Positions 44,466 to 53,167 of a stretch of 64,000 nucleotides of DNA are shown here, one piece after another (position 1 is the first letter of the stretch; each line of letters starts with the position of its first letter). A model generated the notes under the pieces. The model was given only the letters and a program-made list of their open reading frames with translations. It ran no database searches and was not told where the DNA came from. Where the stretch lies: NCBI GenBank assembly GCA_028285545.1, contig JANQPA010000004.1, forward strand, positions 1-64,000, read 5' to 3'. Source of the DNA: Saprospiraceae bacterium (lineage in GTDB: Bacteria; Bacteroidota; Bacteroidia; Chitinophagales; Saprospiraceae). The translations under genes and the position numbers were made by a program.

Positions 44466-46184
44466 ATGTCTTTATTGAAAGCTATTATTTTTATTTCCTT
44501 TTTATCTTTTTTTTCCTGTCAAAATCAGAGTTCTCCAAGTACTTATCCAGAAAGTCCTTCCATTAACGGGAAGTATTATGATGGTCAAATTACGGTAATC
44601 AATATTTTCGAAGCCTACGAAAAAGTTTTTTTACAATCCCCTTTCGAAAGAGGCATTTATGTAATTGATACCAGTAGTACTGATCCAATCAAATTAACGG
44701 AGATCATGTCGGGTACTGATCTAAAACTTACCAAACTCCTTTGGAAAGACAATCAGTTAATGGGTTTTAATTACCGTGGCAAAAGTTTTTCCAGAACAGT
44801 TAAAAAAGATATTCCCATTGAAAAAATGATCCAGGGTGATCTTCAATCTGGCTTATCCTCTCTTAAAGAATTAAATACTTTAGATTTTAAAGAAATTGAA
44901 GAGACAGCCTTTGAAGTATTGACTAGACTGCCCTCTCTGACTCATGTTGCAGTAAGCTTATTTGAATTGTGTGTAAAACAAAATCCCAATAACCCACAGT
45001 TGTGGTATGGTTTGGCCAGAAGCAAAATGGTTTTAGATGATCGACCAGGTGCCAGGACCGCATTTCTAAAAGCACTCGATCTAGGCTATAAAGGAGATGA
45101 AAACCTTAAAGATGATTTAGCTATTTTAGATCAAAAACAAGTTATTCCAGCAGCCTTTTCGTGGTCTCCCGATGAACTTTTTAGGGCCCCTGAACCAACA
45201 GAAATACAAAAAGTGAAGGAAGAATGGGAAAATCGGGATTTGAGTCCTTCAAAAGTAGAAGTTGAATTCAAAAAACAGGTCACTAATAATGGTTTTTCGG
45301 GCACCCTTCAAATCGTTTCTTATCAATTCCGTGGTAATAAAAGTTACGGAGCTATTTTTCTTCCCTCTAATCCAAAGGGTAAACTCTTACCTGCAATTGT
45401 AGAAGCAAAAGGAATCGATTGGAGGTATTCCTGGTGTAATTTAAATTACCGGCCCAAGTGGTCCAGGTATCTGGATGAAAATGCCAATGACTTTATTTAT
45501 TTAGTTCCTGCTTACCAGGGTGAGGGCCTGATTTATGAGGAAGAGGTATTCCGGTCTGAAGGCTCTCCTAAAGATGGCTGGGATGGAGCTACTGATGATT
45601 TTTTGGCTTTCACGAATGTGGCTATCAATTTACTAGGCTCTCAAATTGATACCAGCCGTTTGATTGCTGCTGGAGATAGCCGAGGAGGGACGGTTGCCTT
45701 ATTAGCAGGCATCCGTGATTCGAGGTTTGATATGGTCATTAACTGGGCCGGCCCCTTGGATTGGTTTCAGCTGATGGATGCATATAATGGCAGGACTTTA
45801 AAAGAGGAAGTTATTAGAGCCATCAATGAAAAACTGCCTCCTAACACTGGTACTCCGGGGCAATTTGTAGATTGGTATTTATCTGAGCCCTCAGCATTTT
45901 CCAAAGAAGGTTTAAGGCAAGTAAGAACAAAAATGATAGCCAGTTCTCCCCTTTATTTTTTGGAGGAGCTCCCAGCAAAAGTAATGATTCATTATGGAAA
46001 AGAGGACCTCTCTGTTCCCATACAAAATGGTCATATGCTTGCTGAAAAGCTAACCGCTCTTGGTAGGAATACTCCCAATTTTCAATACTATTTTCACGAT
46101 AATATTGGACATAACCTCAACCCATATACTGCCGTCAGAACTAGTGTGCAATTTATCAAGGATTTTTGTTTGGAAAATGAATGA
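44466..46184 (+). CDS. Lipoprotein alpha/beta hydrolase (prolyl-oligopeptidase-like)
   Basis: 572 residues from ATG 44466, so that the signal (IIFISFLSFFSC) starts cleanly; an upstream GTG at 44403 is in frame but adds a hydrophilic head. Residues ~30-230 have a TPR-like piece (LWYGLARSKMVLDDRPGARTAFLKAL). The hydrolase core shows YGAIFLPSNPKG, AAGDSRGGTVALLAG with the nucleophile Ser, IHYGKEDLSVP (acid) and HDNIGHNLNP (His). S9-like peptidases or esterases have this form; the substrate is unknown. It is the last gene before a 212-bp gap. Confidence 0.85.
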   Translation: MSLLKAIIFISFLSFFSCQNQSSPSTYPESPSINGKYYDGQITVINIFEAYEKVFLQSPFERGIYVIDTSSTDPIKLTEIMSGTDLKLTKLLWKDNQLMGFNYRGKSFSRTVKKDIPIEKMIQGDLQSGLSSLKELNTLDFKEIEETAFEVLTRLPSLTHVAVSLFELCVKQNPNNPQLWYGLARSKMVLDDRPGARTAFLKALDLGYKGDENLKDDLAILDQKQVIPAAFSWSPDELFRAPEPTEIQKVKEEWENRDLSPSKVEVEFKKQVTNNGFSGTLQIVSYQFRGNKSYGAIFLPSNPKGKLLPAIVEAKGIDWRYSWCNLNYRPKWSRYLDENANDFIYLVPAYQGEGLIYEEEVFRSEGSPKDGWDGATDDFLAFTNVAINLLGSQIDTSRLIAAGDSRGGTVALLAGIRDSRFDMVINWAGPLDWFQLMDAYNGRTLKEEVIRAINEKLPPNTGTPGQFVDWYLSEPSAFSKEGLRQVRTKMIASSPLYFLEELPAKVMIHYGKEDLSVPIQNGHMLAEKLTALGRNTPNFQYYFHDNIGHNLNPYTAVRTSVQFIKDFCLENE

Positions 46185-46396
46185 TACTTTATCCCATAAA
46201 AAACCAAATATTATTCCTTAAGTAGACCCCTCATGACCATAGAAATGAATCTGGTGGTGGAAAAATTGCCTGTCCCATCTAATCCCGATATATTTATTAG
46301 TAAAAGCAATCTAAATAAAAATAATGGCTGTTTCATTCGCTGGTATAGGTAGATGAGGCAGTCTTATTTTTAGGTTCTCAAAATCCAAACACCAGT

Positions 46397-46894
46397 ATGT
46401 CTGCTTTTACACAAGATCCAATTGGGTTAATTCATCTTTTGACCGCCATCCTAGCCATGATTTTTGGCACAATAGTTATTTTAAGAAGAAAAGGAACCCG
46501 AATTCATAAGCAGCTGGGTTATGCTTATGTCATTTCCATGCTCATCATGCTGGTTACATCTTTAATGATTTATCGGTTGTTTGGAGGTTTTGGGATATTT
46601 CATGCCTTTTCGATAGTTGCATTGATTACCCTGGCTGGAGGTATTATTCCTGCCATGAGGCGCAAATCAGCAAATTGGATTGCCTTCCATTTCAGTTTTA
46701 TGTATTGGTCAATCATTGGTTTGTATGCCGCCTTTGTTTCCGAGGCTCTTACCAGAATTCCAGAGACTCCTTTTTTTGGTATGCTTGGTGTTGCTACTTT
46801 TATGGTTATTGGATTGGGATATGGATTTTGGTACAGGTATAAGAAAATTTGGTCCCAACAATTCCTTAAATTGCCTTCCAAAAACCAGTCATGA
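46397..46894 (+). CDS. DUF2306 membrane protein
   Basis: 165 residues with four or five helices. The pattern IGLIHLLTAILAMIFGTIVILRRKGTRIHKQLGYAYVISM and the His residues in IHLL, IHKQLG and FHFSFMYW match DUF2306, a family with probable haem or quinone contacts whose role is unknown. It overlaps the GNAT gene by 4 bp (ATGA), so the two are translationally coupled. The 212-bp gap upstream shows no gene. Confidence 0.85.
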   Translation: MSAFTQDPIGLIHLLTAILAMIFGTIVILRRKGTRIHKQLGYAYVISMLIMLVTSLMIYRLFGGFGIFHAFSIVALITLAGGIIPAMRRKSANWIAFHFSFMYWSIIGLYAAFVSEALTRIPETPFFGMLGVATFMVIGLGYGFWYRYKKIWSQQFLKLPSKNQS

Positions 46895-47319
46895 TCCGAC
46901 CGTACAAAGCTGATGATTATCATCAGATTATTCAATTATTTGAATTCAATACTCCTGAGTATTTTGCAGCTGAAGAAAAAGACGACCTTGAAAAATACCT
47001 TGTCCAATTTTCAGATCATTTTTTTGTTTTTGAAGAAGAGAAGCAAATTATAGGAGCAGGAGGCTATAATATTATTGAAAATCAAGGGCGATTGTCCTGG
47101 TATTTTATTCATCCTCATCACCGTGGAAAAGGCATAGGGAAATCCATAGCCCAGCATTCACTGGATTGTTTGCAAAAGGAGGAAGGTATTGATCACATCA
47201 TCGTTCGTACCTCCCAGCATGCCTGGCAATTTTTTGAAAAGATGGGCTTCCAATTAGAAAAGATGGAAAAAGATTTTTGGGCCCCTGGCTTTGATTTGTA
47301 TCAGATGCAGTTACCTTAA
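46891..47319 (+). CDS. GNAT family N-acetyltransferase
   Basis: 142 residues with the acetyl-CoA-binding signature: LSWYFIHPHHRGKGIGKSIAQ (the RGKGIG loop), then IIVRTSQHAWQFFEKMGFQL. Length and motif spacing are typical of small GNAT acetyltransferases acting on amines. It starts within the stop codon of the DUF2306 gene (ATGA overlap). A 26-bp perfect inverted repeat begins 3 bp after its stop. Substrate unknown. Confidence 0.88.
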   Translation: MIRPYKADDYHQIIQLFEFNTPEYFAAEEKDDLEKYLVQFSDHFFVFEEEKQIIGAGGYNIIENQGRLSWYFIHPHHRGKGIGKSIAQHSLDCLQKEEGIDHIIVRTSQHAWQFFEKMGFQLEKMEKDFWAPGFDLYQMQLP

Positions 47320-47321
47320 AT

Positions 47322-47420
47322 TGTACTATATCGTTTACGATGTCTGGTCTTGCAGGCTTTAGACTGATATATGATCCAGGATAAATCCTGAATTCCAGAC
47401 ATCGTAAACGATATAGTACA
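47322..47420. repeat. Perfect 26-bp inverted repeat with 47-nt loop
   Basis: Arms at 47322-47347 and 47395-47420; the left arm begins TGTACTATATCGTTTACGA. The loop contains a smaller hairpin CAGGAT-AA-ATCCTG. Total length 99 bp, lying 3 bp after the GNAT stop and 22 bp before the DUF6090 start. It has the proportions of a tiny MITE, but no target-site duplication could be seen. Confidence 0.9.
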
Positions 47421-47442
47421 GTTAAAATAAATTAGGATTAAG

Positions 47443-48111
47443 ATGACACAAAAAACCAACATCAACTGGAAATATGCCCTTGGGGAAATCATCATCGTTA
47501 TCTTAGGTATTTCTATTGCTTTTAGTCTCAACAGATGGGCTGAAAATGCAAAAGACAAAAGTATTAAAAGACAATACCTGGAAAGTCTGGTAGTAGATCT
47601 AGATAGTGAAATTCAACATCTTGAAGAAAACATCCAAGCCTTTCAGCAAAAAATAAAAGATGCCCGGTTAATCATGCCCTATTTCTATGGAAAACAAGAA
47701 GGAAGAGATACTATTACAAATAAAATATTTCTTCTCTCCCAGGTTATCCCTTTCAAAGCCAAGGATGTAACCTATAAAACATTGATCAATTCAGGGGATT
47801 TGAGTTTGTTCAGTGATTTCGAACTTAAAAGGAGTTTAGAAAATTATTATTCTTCCTATGAATCCATCCGATTGAACTACCAGCGGCAAAACCACATAAA
47901 TGAAAAATATTTTGCGGATTTTATGATTTATCATATGGAATATGACAAGACTATGCAGGGAGATTATTCTTTTATAGATAATAAGTTGCTGAAAAATATT
48001 ATCCAAAGTTTATATGGGTCTTATACTTTTGCCATTCAAAGTTCAAAAGAAGGAATTGAACGCTCAAAGGACATTAAGAAACTTATCGAAGAAAAACTAT
48101 CAACTTTATGA
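47443..48111 (+). CDS. DUF6090-like membrane-anchored protein
   Basis: 222 residues. The start (WKYALGEIIIVILGISIAFSLNRWAEN) is a single membrane helix with the G-E-x-x-x-V-x-G-I motif of DUF6090 proteins, followed by a coiled-coil-like helical region (LDSEIQHLEENIQAFQQKIKDA) and a helical body. The family is frequent in Bacteroidota and its function is unknown; the topology suggests a periplasmic helical sensor or scaffold. It overlaps the Crp/Fnr-type gene by 4 bp (ATGA), so the two are coupled and may form a membrane-regulator pair. Confidence 0.85.
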   Translation: MTQKTNINWKYALGEIIIVILGISIAFSLNRWAENAKDKSIKRQYLESLVVDLDSEIQHLEENIQAFQQKIKDARLIMPYFYGKQEGRDTITNKIFLLSQVIPFKAKDVTYKTLINSGDLSLFSDFELKRSLENYYSSYESIRLNYQRQNHINEKYFADFMIYHMEYDKTMQGDYSFIDNKLLKNIIQSLYGSYTFAIQSSKEGIERSKDIKKLIEEKLSTL

Positions 48112-48674
48112 AAAAAGACCTGGAATTATTTCTAAAAAAATATATTCCTTTGGCGGACACTTCCGATTTTATAAATGCTTTTCAGATAACAAAAGTCCTG
48201 AAGAAGAAAGATTTTTTACTTCAGCCCGATCAAAACAGCAATTTCCTGGCCTTCATCACAAAAGGTACCTTTAGAGTTTTCTTTTATGATAATGATGCAG
48301 TAGATATTACCGTTTGGTTTTCTTTCAAAGGTATGATGGTCGGTGATCTTTTAGCCTTTTATCAAGGAACCAAAGCACGTTTCTATATTGAAGCCGTAGA
48401 AGATAGCGAAATACTGATCATCCCTAAGAATAGTCTTGAAGAATTATATTTAAAAAGACCAGATTACCGACAATTTGGAAGAAAATATGCGGAATTTGTA
48501 GCTATAAATGTAATGGAACGAATGCTCTCTTTACAAACAAAAACGGCTAAAGAAAGATACCGCGAACTTCTGGCCCGACCTGAATACATGAAAAAAATTC
48601 CATTAAAATATTTGGCCTCTTATATTGGAATCACGGACTCTTCTCTAAGCAGGATACGGAAAAATCTTTCCTGA
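48108..48674 (+). CDS. Crp/Fnr family transcription regulator
   Basis: 188 residues. A cyclic-nucleotide-binding fold (FLAFITKGTFRVFFYDNDAVD, VGDLLAFYQGTKARFYIEAVEDSEILIIPKNS) leads to a C-terminal winged HTH (PLKYLASYIGITDSSLSRIRKNL). The classical cAMP pocket residues are not preserved (no RxS), as usual in the Bacteroidota subgroup whose ligands are unknown. It overlaps the DUF6090 gene by 4 bp and precedes a haloalkane-dehalogenase-like gene by 85 bp, a possible target. Confidence 0.88.
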   Translation: MKKDLELFLKKYIPLADTSDFINAFQITKVLKKKDFLLQPDQNSNFLAFITKGTFRVFFYDNDAVDITVWFSFKGMMVGDLLAFYQGTKARFYIEAVEDSEILIIPKNSLEELYLKRPDYRQFGRKYAEFVAINVMERMLSLQTKTAKERYRELLARPEYMKKIPLKYLASYIGITDSSLSRIRKNLS

Positions 48675-48758
48675 GCTTTTTTTCTTGCCATATGACAAGG
48701 TAATAGATCTGCTCAGCCTTCAATTTTGCAATATTAATTAACCAAAACATTGTAAAAA

Positions 48759-49649
48759 ATGAAGGAGTATAATAAAAACTTATATCCATTTAAAAGTCAA
48801 TGGATGAATATTGAAGGAAATCAAATTCATTACATTGATGTGGGAGTAGGGCCAGTTATTTTGTTTAGTCATCCCCCCTTAGGTTCATCTTTTATGTATA
48901 GAGATTTTGTGCAAGTACTCAGTAGAAATTATCGATGTATCGCCATTGATTATCCAGGTTTTGGATTATCTAAGGCCTCTCCCGATTATTCCCCTAACCT
49001 TAAGGGTCAGGCAGCAATTCTCAAAAAATTCATTTTGCAGCTACAATTAAAAAAGGTTTTCTTACTAGGACATGACACTGGAGGTCCCTCAGCGTTCCAT
49101 GTGGCCATTGAAAAACCAGATCTTTTTGAGGGGCTTATTCTTACAGATACCATTATTTATCCGGTGAGCGAATACCCCAGAATTAGCCGGATGTTAAAAA
49201 TCGTGGGCAGTCCATTTTTTACCTGGCTAAATGCCATAAGCAATTTATTGGTTCGACTTACTTTTTCATTTGGCGTAAGAACCAGAAAATTAAACCAAGA
49301 AGAAAAATACGAATACAGAAGGATGTTTAATACCAGTGCCAAAAGGCAAATGATCACCAGGATGCTTTACAATTTGAGAGAAAGCGAAGTATTTATGAAA
49401 AATATTAAGCTGGGCTTTGAAACGATCCTCCAATCAAAACCAACTTTATTGATTTACGGAGACCAGGATCCGGTACACCAAATGGGTATTGCCAATAGAA
49501 TTCATAATCTAATGCCCAAATCAAAATTATTTCTAATAAATGGAGAAGGGCATTTCCCTCATGAAGGAAAAGCTAGTCAAATGAGTGATATTATTCATTC
49601 TTGGATAGATAGTCTACAATCTGAAGATAAGAGGATAAATACAAACTAG
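48759..49649 (+). CDS. Alpha/beta hydrolase with Asp nucleophile (haloalkane dehalogenase/epoxide hydrolase-like)
   Basis: 296 residues. The fold is clear (IHYIDVGVGPVILFSHPPLG, CIAIDYPGFGLSKAS), and the nucleophile elbow reads LLGHDTGGPSAFH, placing Asp106 where esterases have Ser. That is the arrangement in haloalkane dehalogenases and epoxide hydrolases, which form a covalent ester on Asp. The acid (GDQDP) and His (GEGHFPHEG) follow. It lies 85 bp after the Crp/Fnr gene. Its stop codon TAG (49647-49649) is inside a perfect 34-bp palindrome. Confidence 0.85.
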   Translation: MKEYNKNLYPFKSQWMNIEGNQIHYIDVGVGPVILFSHPPLGSSFMYRDFVQVLSRNYRCIAIDYPGFGLSKASPDYSPNLKGQAAILKKFILQLQLKKVFLLGHDTGGPSAFHVAIEKPDLFEGLILTDTIIYPVSEYPRISRMLKIVGSPFFTWLNAISNLLVRLTFSFGVRTRKLNQEEKYEYRRMFNTSAKRQMITRMLYNLRESEVFMKNIKLGFETILQSKPTLLIYGDQDPVHQMGIANRIHNLMPKSKLFLINGEGHFPHEGKASQMSDIIHSWIDSLQSEDKRINTN

Positions 49650-49676
49650 CTGAGGGCGGCCGCCCTCAGCTAGTTT
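49643..49676. repeat. Perfect 34-bp palindrome overlapping a stop codon
   Basis: Centre between 49659 and 49660, core GAGGGCGGCCGCCCTC, outer arms ACTAGCT/AGCTAGT. It includes the hydrolase stop codon. It is very GC-rich against its AT-rich surroundings and lacks a T-run, so a cruciform or protein-binding site is at least as likely as an intrinsic terminator. It belongs with the palindromes at 26924, 40726 and 47322. Confidence 0.92.
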
Positions 49677-49757
49677 CCAAAAAACTTTACCTTTTTTACC
49701 CCAAACTGTGATTTTCTCCATTCTCATGCGAATAATTAAGTAGAGACAAACACCAAT

Positions 49758-49910
49758 ATGAATTCTAAAAAGAAAGAGGAAGTTTTTCTTGAAATATTAT
49801 CGAGGAATAAAGGAATTATTCCTAACTGACTATTCTGTTAATTTCACTCTAAACCACCTACAAGGTTATCTTAATGAGATTGAATCTTTTGAAAAGGATA
49901 CAAACATCTA
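49758..49910 (+). pseudogene. Remnant possibly of an ECF sigma factor gene
   Basis: ATG 49758 opens MNSKKKEEVFLEILSRNKGI, then IIPN and a stop. The pattern resembles the first helix of ECF sigma-70 factors of Bacteroidota (KE.VFLEII..NKG.I..V). A further segment in another frame (FTLNHLQGYLNEIESFEKD, ending TAA 49908-49910) may be a piece of the C-terminal end. No sigma2 or sigma4 HTH is left. Tentative. Between 49677 and 49757 nothing is seen. Confidence 0.35.
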
Positions 49911-49934
49911 AGAATTGGGCAATTTCATCCTAAA

Positions 49935-50007
49935 TCAATACTACAATTAGGAATTTTATCATAAAAGGGCTAGATTGTCAATCAATACTACTATTAGGAA
50001 TAATATA
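49935..50007 (+). promoter_or_regulatory. Paired operator-like motifs before permease 1
   Basis: Two copies of a 26-bp motif (core CAATACTACNATTAGGAAT) at 49935-49960 and 49982-50007, 47 bp apart start to start. The same pair with the same spacing lies before padR (52702-52774). The second copy in each pair ends in AATAATATA, a likely -10-type promoter core. The natural ligand is the PadR protein at 52775. Confidence 0.75.
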
Positions 50008-50053
50008 CCTAAATAGCAAAATTGAAACTTAATCTTTTCAACACCCGACACCA

Positions 50054-52687
50054 GTGATTAAAAGAGCAGCAGAAAAATTTTTCAAATGGTATTGTCATCC
50101 TGATTATTATGAAGACATTAAAGGTGACTTAAATGAGCTGTACGAAAGACAGTTAATACATGCGAATGCTTCTAAGGCTGAAAGATTTTATGCCTTAGAA
50201 GTTATTCTACTTTTCCGGCCATCCATTATCCGCTCTTTTCATTGGTGGGATATCACCAACACCTTAGAAATGATTCAAAATTACCTAAAAATCGGTCTCC
50301 GAAATCTTCGCAAACATCCATTCTATTCCTTTATTCATATCCTGGGCCTGGCTCTGGGTTTAGCTGCCTTCTTATTTATCCATCACTACAGAGTTTTTGA
50401 AAAAAGCTATGACCGTTTCCATTATCAACCAGAACAATTGGTCCGACTGACAACTGATAATGTATTGAATGGCAAAATACAAGTTCGGGACGCCATGTCA
50501 TTTGCACCTTCTGGCAAGGCGCTTAAAGAGGAACTTCCCGAAGTAATAGGTCATACTACAACTTACAAGACATTCAGAATGGTTTTTAAGAAAGGTGAAC
50601 TGCCTGTAGAGGAAAATGGAGTAATTGCAGTAGACTCCAACTTTTTAAATCTATTCAACTATAAAGTTCTGGAAGGCGACAAAGAGACCATGCTTCTAGA
50701 ACCTTACACCATAGTTTTAACGGAGTCACAGGCAAAAAAATATTTTGGTCAAACCAATCCTATGGGCCATACAATAGAAGTACTTGGCAGGTTCAATCGT
50801 CCATTTAGAGTTACGGGGCTTATTGAAGATATTCCACCAAATACCCATTACAGTTTTAACACCTTAATCTCTCTTAGAAGTTTTCAGGAACGTATTGTAG
50901 ATGATAGTTGGAGGAATTTTAATTATTACACTTATTTACTTTTAGAAAAGCAGGTTAATTTTGAGCAATTACAAAGTAAAATGCCAGCATTATCCCGAAA
51001 ATATTTGGGAGAGGACAATGGCCTGGTTTTTAATATACAGCCTGTTGAAGATATTCACCTATATTCTGATCTCACCTTTGAACCGGAGATACATGGCAGT
51101 GCTAAGGCAGTATATTTTCTAGGTATCATTTCAATTTTCATTCTGCTCATTGCCTGGGTGAACTATATTAATTTATCAACTGCCAGAGCAGTAGAACGGG
51201 CAAAAGAAGTGGGTTTAAGAAAAGTAGTAGGGGCGCAAAAGGCTCATTTAGTAGGACAATTCTTAACGGAAGCAGTCATTATAAATTTTTTAGGGGGGAT
51301 TTTGGCACTTACTTTTGTGATACTCTTTCTGCCTTATTTTAACGATCTAATAGGCAAACCTGTGTTTTCATCTGTATGGGAACATTCTGGATTGATTAGA
51401 GATCTAGTTCTATTTTTCATTTTAGGAACGATCGTTACGGGTTTGTATCCTGCTTTTCTCTTGTCTTCATTTCGGCCTATAGGAGTATTAAAAGGAAGTT
51501 TTGGTCGTTCTCGACAAGGCACTTTATTAAGGAAAAGCTTAGTCGTCATTCAATTTGCAGCCTCTCTTATTCTTATTGCAGCCACTGTTATTGTATACCA
51601 ACAAATCAGGTACATGACCAATAAGGATTTAGGCATCAATACCGAACAAATGATTGGTTTTGGAAACCCTGAAAGAGGGCAAATGGAAATAGACCAGTAC
51701 ACCAGTCAATACAAATCTTTTACAGATGAAGTAAACAGATTACCAGGGGTAGCCAAGGTGGCGGGGATCTCCGATCTTCCAGGTGGTGGTAGTTCAGATA
51801 TAAGTTCCACTAGTGGTGGAGTAACCATTATTGGAGTAACAGAAAGGAGTGAATCCACTGTATATGTTAACGGCATGAATGATCGACTTCAGTCAACCCT
51901 AGAATTAGAGATTGTGGAAGGTCGGAATTTTAACCATGAATTTGAATCTGACACTGCTGCCGTGATTGTCAATGAATCCCTATTAAAAGTGTTGAATGTT
52001 ACCGACCCCAGTTCAGTAATCAACGAATATCTACAATTTGGTAGTAATCCCGAAAATGATAAATTATTAATTGTAGGTGTTATTAAAGACTATAATCGAT
52101 CCAGTCTCAAAAATAATATCGAACCAACCATTTTTTATCATAGGGAATCACCGGCACAAACACTTGTAAAATTAAATCAAGAAAGCCTGACTGCAGGAAT
52201 AAATCAGGTGGAGCAAATATGGAATCGGTTTTATCCCAACGCTCCATTTTCATACAGTTTCATAGATCAAAGATTTGAGAAATTATATATGGAAGACAAA
52301 AGATTTGGATTTATATTTCTCAATTTTTCCTTGCTTGCCATTTTTGTTGCTAGTATTGGCCTGTTTGGATTGTCTTCCTTTTTAGCGCTTCAACGAACTA
52401 AGGAAGTGGGGGTCCGAAAAGTACTTGGAGCTTCTGTAAATAATATTGTCCTTTTATTTTTCAAAGACTTTTTGTGGTTAATCCTTATTGCTGTGATTAT
52501 TGGAGTACCATTAATTTATATGGCTATGAATGATTGGCTGAATACTTATGCCAACAGAATTAACTTCCCCTGGGGAGTATTATTTTTAGCAATAATTCTA
52601 GTGCTTGCACTTGCTTTCTTTACAGTCAGTTATCAAACCTGGAAATTAGCTCGATTAAATCCAGCTAAAACAGTGAGACATGAATAA
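50054..52687 (+). CDS. MacB/FtsX-type ABC transporter permease with prefix domain (paralogue 1)
   Basis: 877 residues starting at GTG. A prefix domain (AAEKFFKWYCHPDYYEDIKG, ~1-75) precedes a TM helix and a MacB-type periplasmic core (~110-330). Two FtsX units follow, each with the AREVGLRKVVGA-type signature (ERAKEVGLRKVVGAQKAHL at ~388; RTKEVGVRKVLGASVNNI at ~780). Four + four C-terminal helices complete the layout. No ATPase is encoded nearby. Such permeases move antibiotics, lipids or act mechanotransducively. It is ~80% identical (by eye) to the gene at 53168 and is probably controlled by PadR. Confidence 0.9.
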   Translation: MIKRAAEKFFKWYCHPDYYEDIKGDLNELYERQLIHANASKAERFYALEVILLFRPSIIRSFHWWDITNTLEMIQNYLKIGLRNLRKHPFYSFIHILGLALGLAAFLFIHHYRVFEKSYDRFHYQPEQLVRLTTDNVLNGKIQVRDAMSFAPSGKALKEELPEVIGHTTTYKTFRMVFKKGELPVEENGVIAVDSNFLNLFNYKVLEGDKETMLLEPYTIVLTESQAKKYFGQTNPMGHTIEVLGRFNRPFRVTGLIEDIPPNTHYSFNTLISLRSFQERIVDDSWRNFNYYTYLLLEKQVNFEQLQSKMPALSRKYLGEDNGLVFNIQPVEDIHLYSDLTFEPEIHGSAKAVYFLGIISIFILLIAWVNYINLSTARAVERAKEVGLRKVVGAQKAHLVGQFLTEAVIINFLGGILALTFVILFLPYFNDLIGKPVFSSVWEHSGLIRDLVLFFILGTIVTGLYPAFLLSSFRPIGVLKGSFGRSRQGTLLRKSLVVIQFAASLILIAATVIVYQQIRYMTNKDLGINTEQMIGFGNPERGQMEIDQYTSQYKSFTDEVNRLPGVAKVAGISDLPGGGSSDISSTSGGVTIIGVTERSESTVYVNGMNDRLQSTLELEIVEGRNFNHEFESDTAAVIVNESLLKVLNVTDPSSVINEYLQFGSNPENDKLLIVGVIKDYNRSSLKNNIEPTIFYHRESPAQTLVKLNQESLTAGINQVEQIWNRFYPNAPFSYSFIDQRFEKLYMEDKRFGFIFLNFSLLAIFVASIGLFGLSSFLALQRTKEVGVRKVLGASVNNIVLLFFKDFLWLILIAVIIGVPLIYMAMNDWLNTYANRINFPWGVLFLAIILVLALAFFTVSYQTWKLARLNPAKTVRHE

Positions 52688-52701
52688 ATTCGCTGTATTA
52701 A

Positions 52702-52774
52702 TCAATACTACAATTAGGAATTTTATCACAAAAACCATAAATTGACTTTCAATACTACTAATAGGAATAATATA
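52702..52774 (+). promoter_or_regulatory. Paired operator-like motifs before padR
   Basis: Copies of the same 26-bp motif at 52702-52727 and 52749-52774, again 47 bp apart. The second ends directly at the padR ATG (52775), leaving almost no leader. The conservation of both sequence and spacing with the pair at 49935-50007, in otherwise unrelated DNA, supports a shared regulator and PadR autocontrol. Confidence 0.75.
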
Positions 52775-53107
52775 ATGAAAAAATATCCCTTAGGCGAATT
52801 CGAAGAAGTAGTCCTACTTACTGTAGGTGTATTATATAATGATGCATATGGTGTTCGAATTAAAGACGAGCTAGAAAAGCGATTGGAACGAAGGATTAGT
52901 GTGGGGGCTTTACAGTCGGCATTAAGACGAATGGAGAGCAAAGGATATCTCGAATCCAAGTTTGGAGAAAAAACTAATGAACGAGGAGGCAAGCGCAAGC
53001 GCTATTTCTTTATTACTTCTTATGGAAAAAAAGCTTTAGAGAGTTCTCGAGATGTTAGAAACAACCTTTGGAATGATATTCCAAATATTGCCCTGGACTT
53101 AGATTAA
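52775..53107 (+). CDS. PadR family transcription regulator
   Basis: 110 residues from ATG 52775; an upstream ATG at 52742 lies in the operator and is rejected. The PadR winged helix is clear: KYPLGEFEEVVLLTVGVLY, AYGVRIKDELEKRLERRIS, VGALQSALRRMESKGYLES and GKRKRYFFITSYGKKALE. PadR proteins repress transporter genes and are often released by the transported drug. It lies between two near-identical permease genes, each preceded by, or following, the paired motif, so it probably controls both. Confidence 0.92.
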   Translation: MKKYPLGEFEEVVLLTVGVLYNDAYGVRIKDELEKRLERRISVGALQSALRRMESKGYLESKFGEKTNERGGKRKRYFFITSYGKKALESSRDVRNNLWNDIPNIALDLD

Positions 53108-53167
53108 TAGAGCAAAAAACACCTGCCTTTATTTTCCAAACAATTTCTTCTCAAACACCCGATACCA

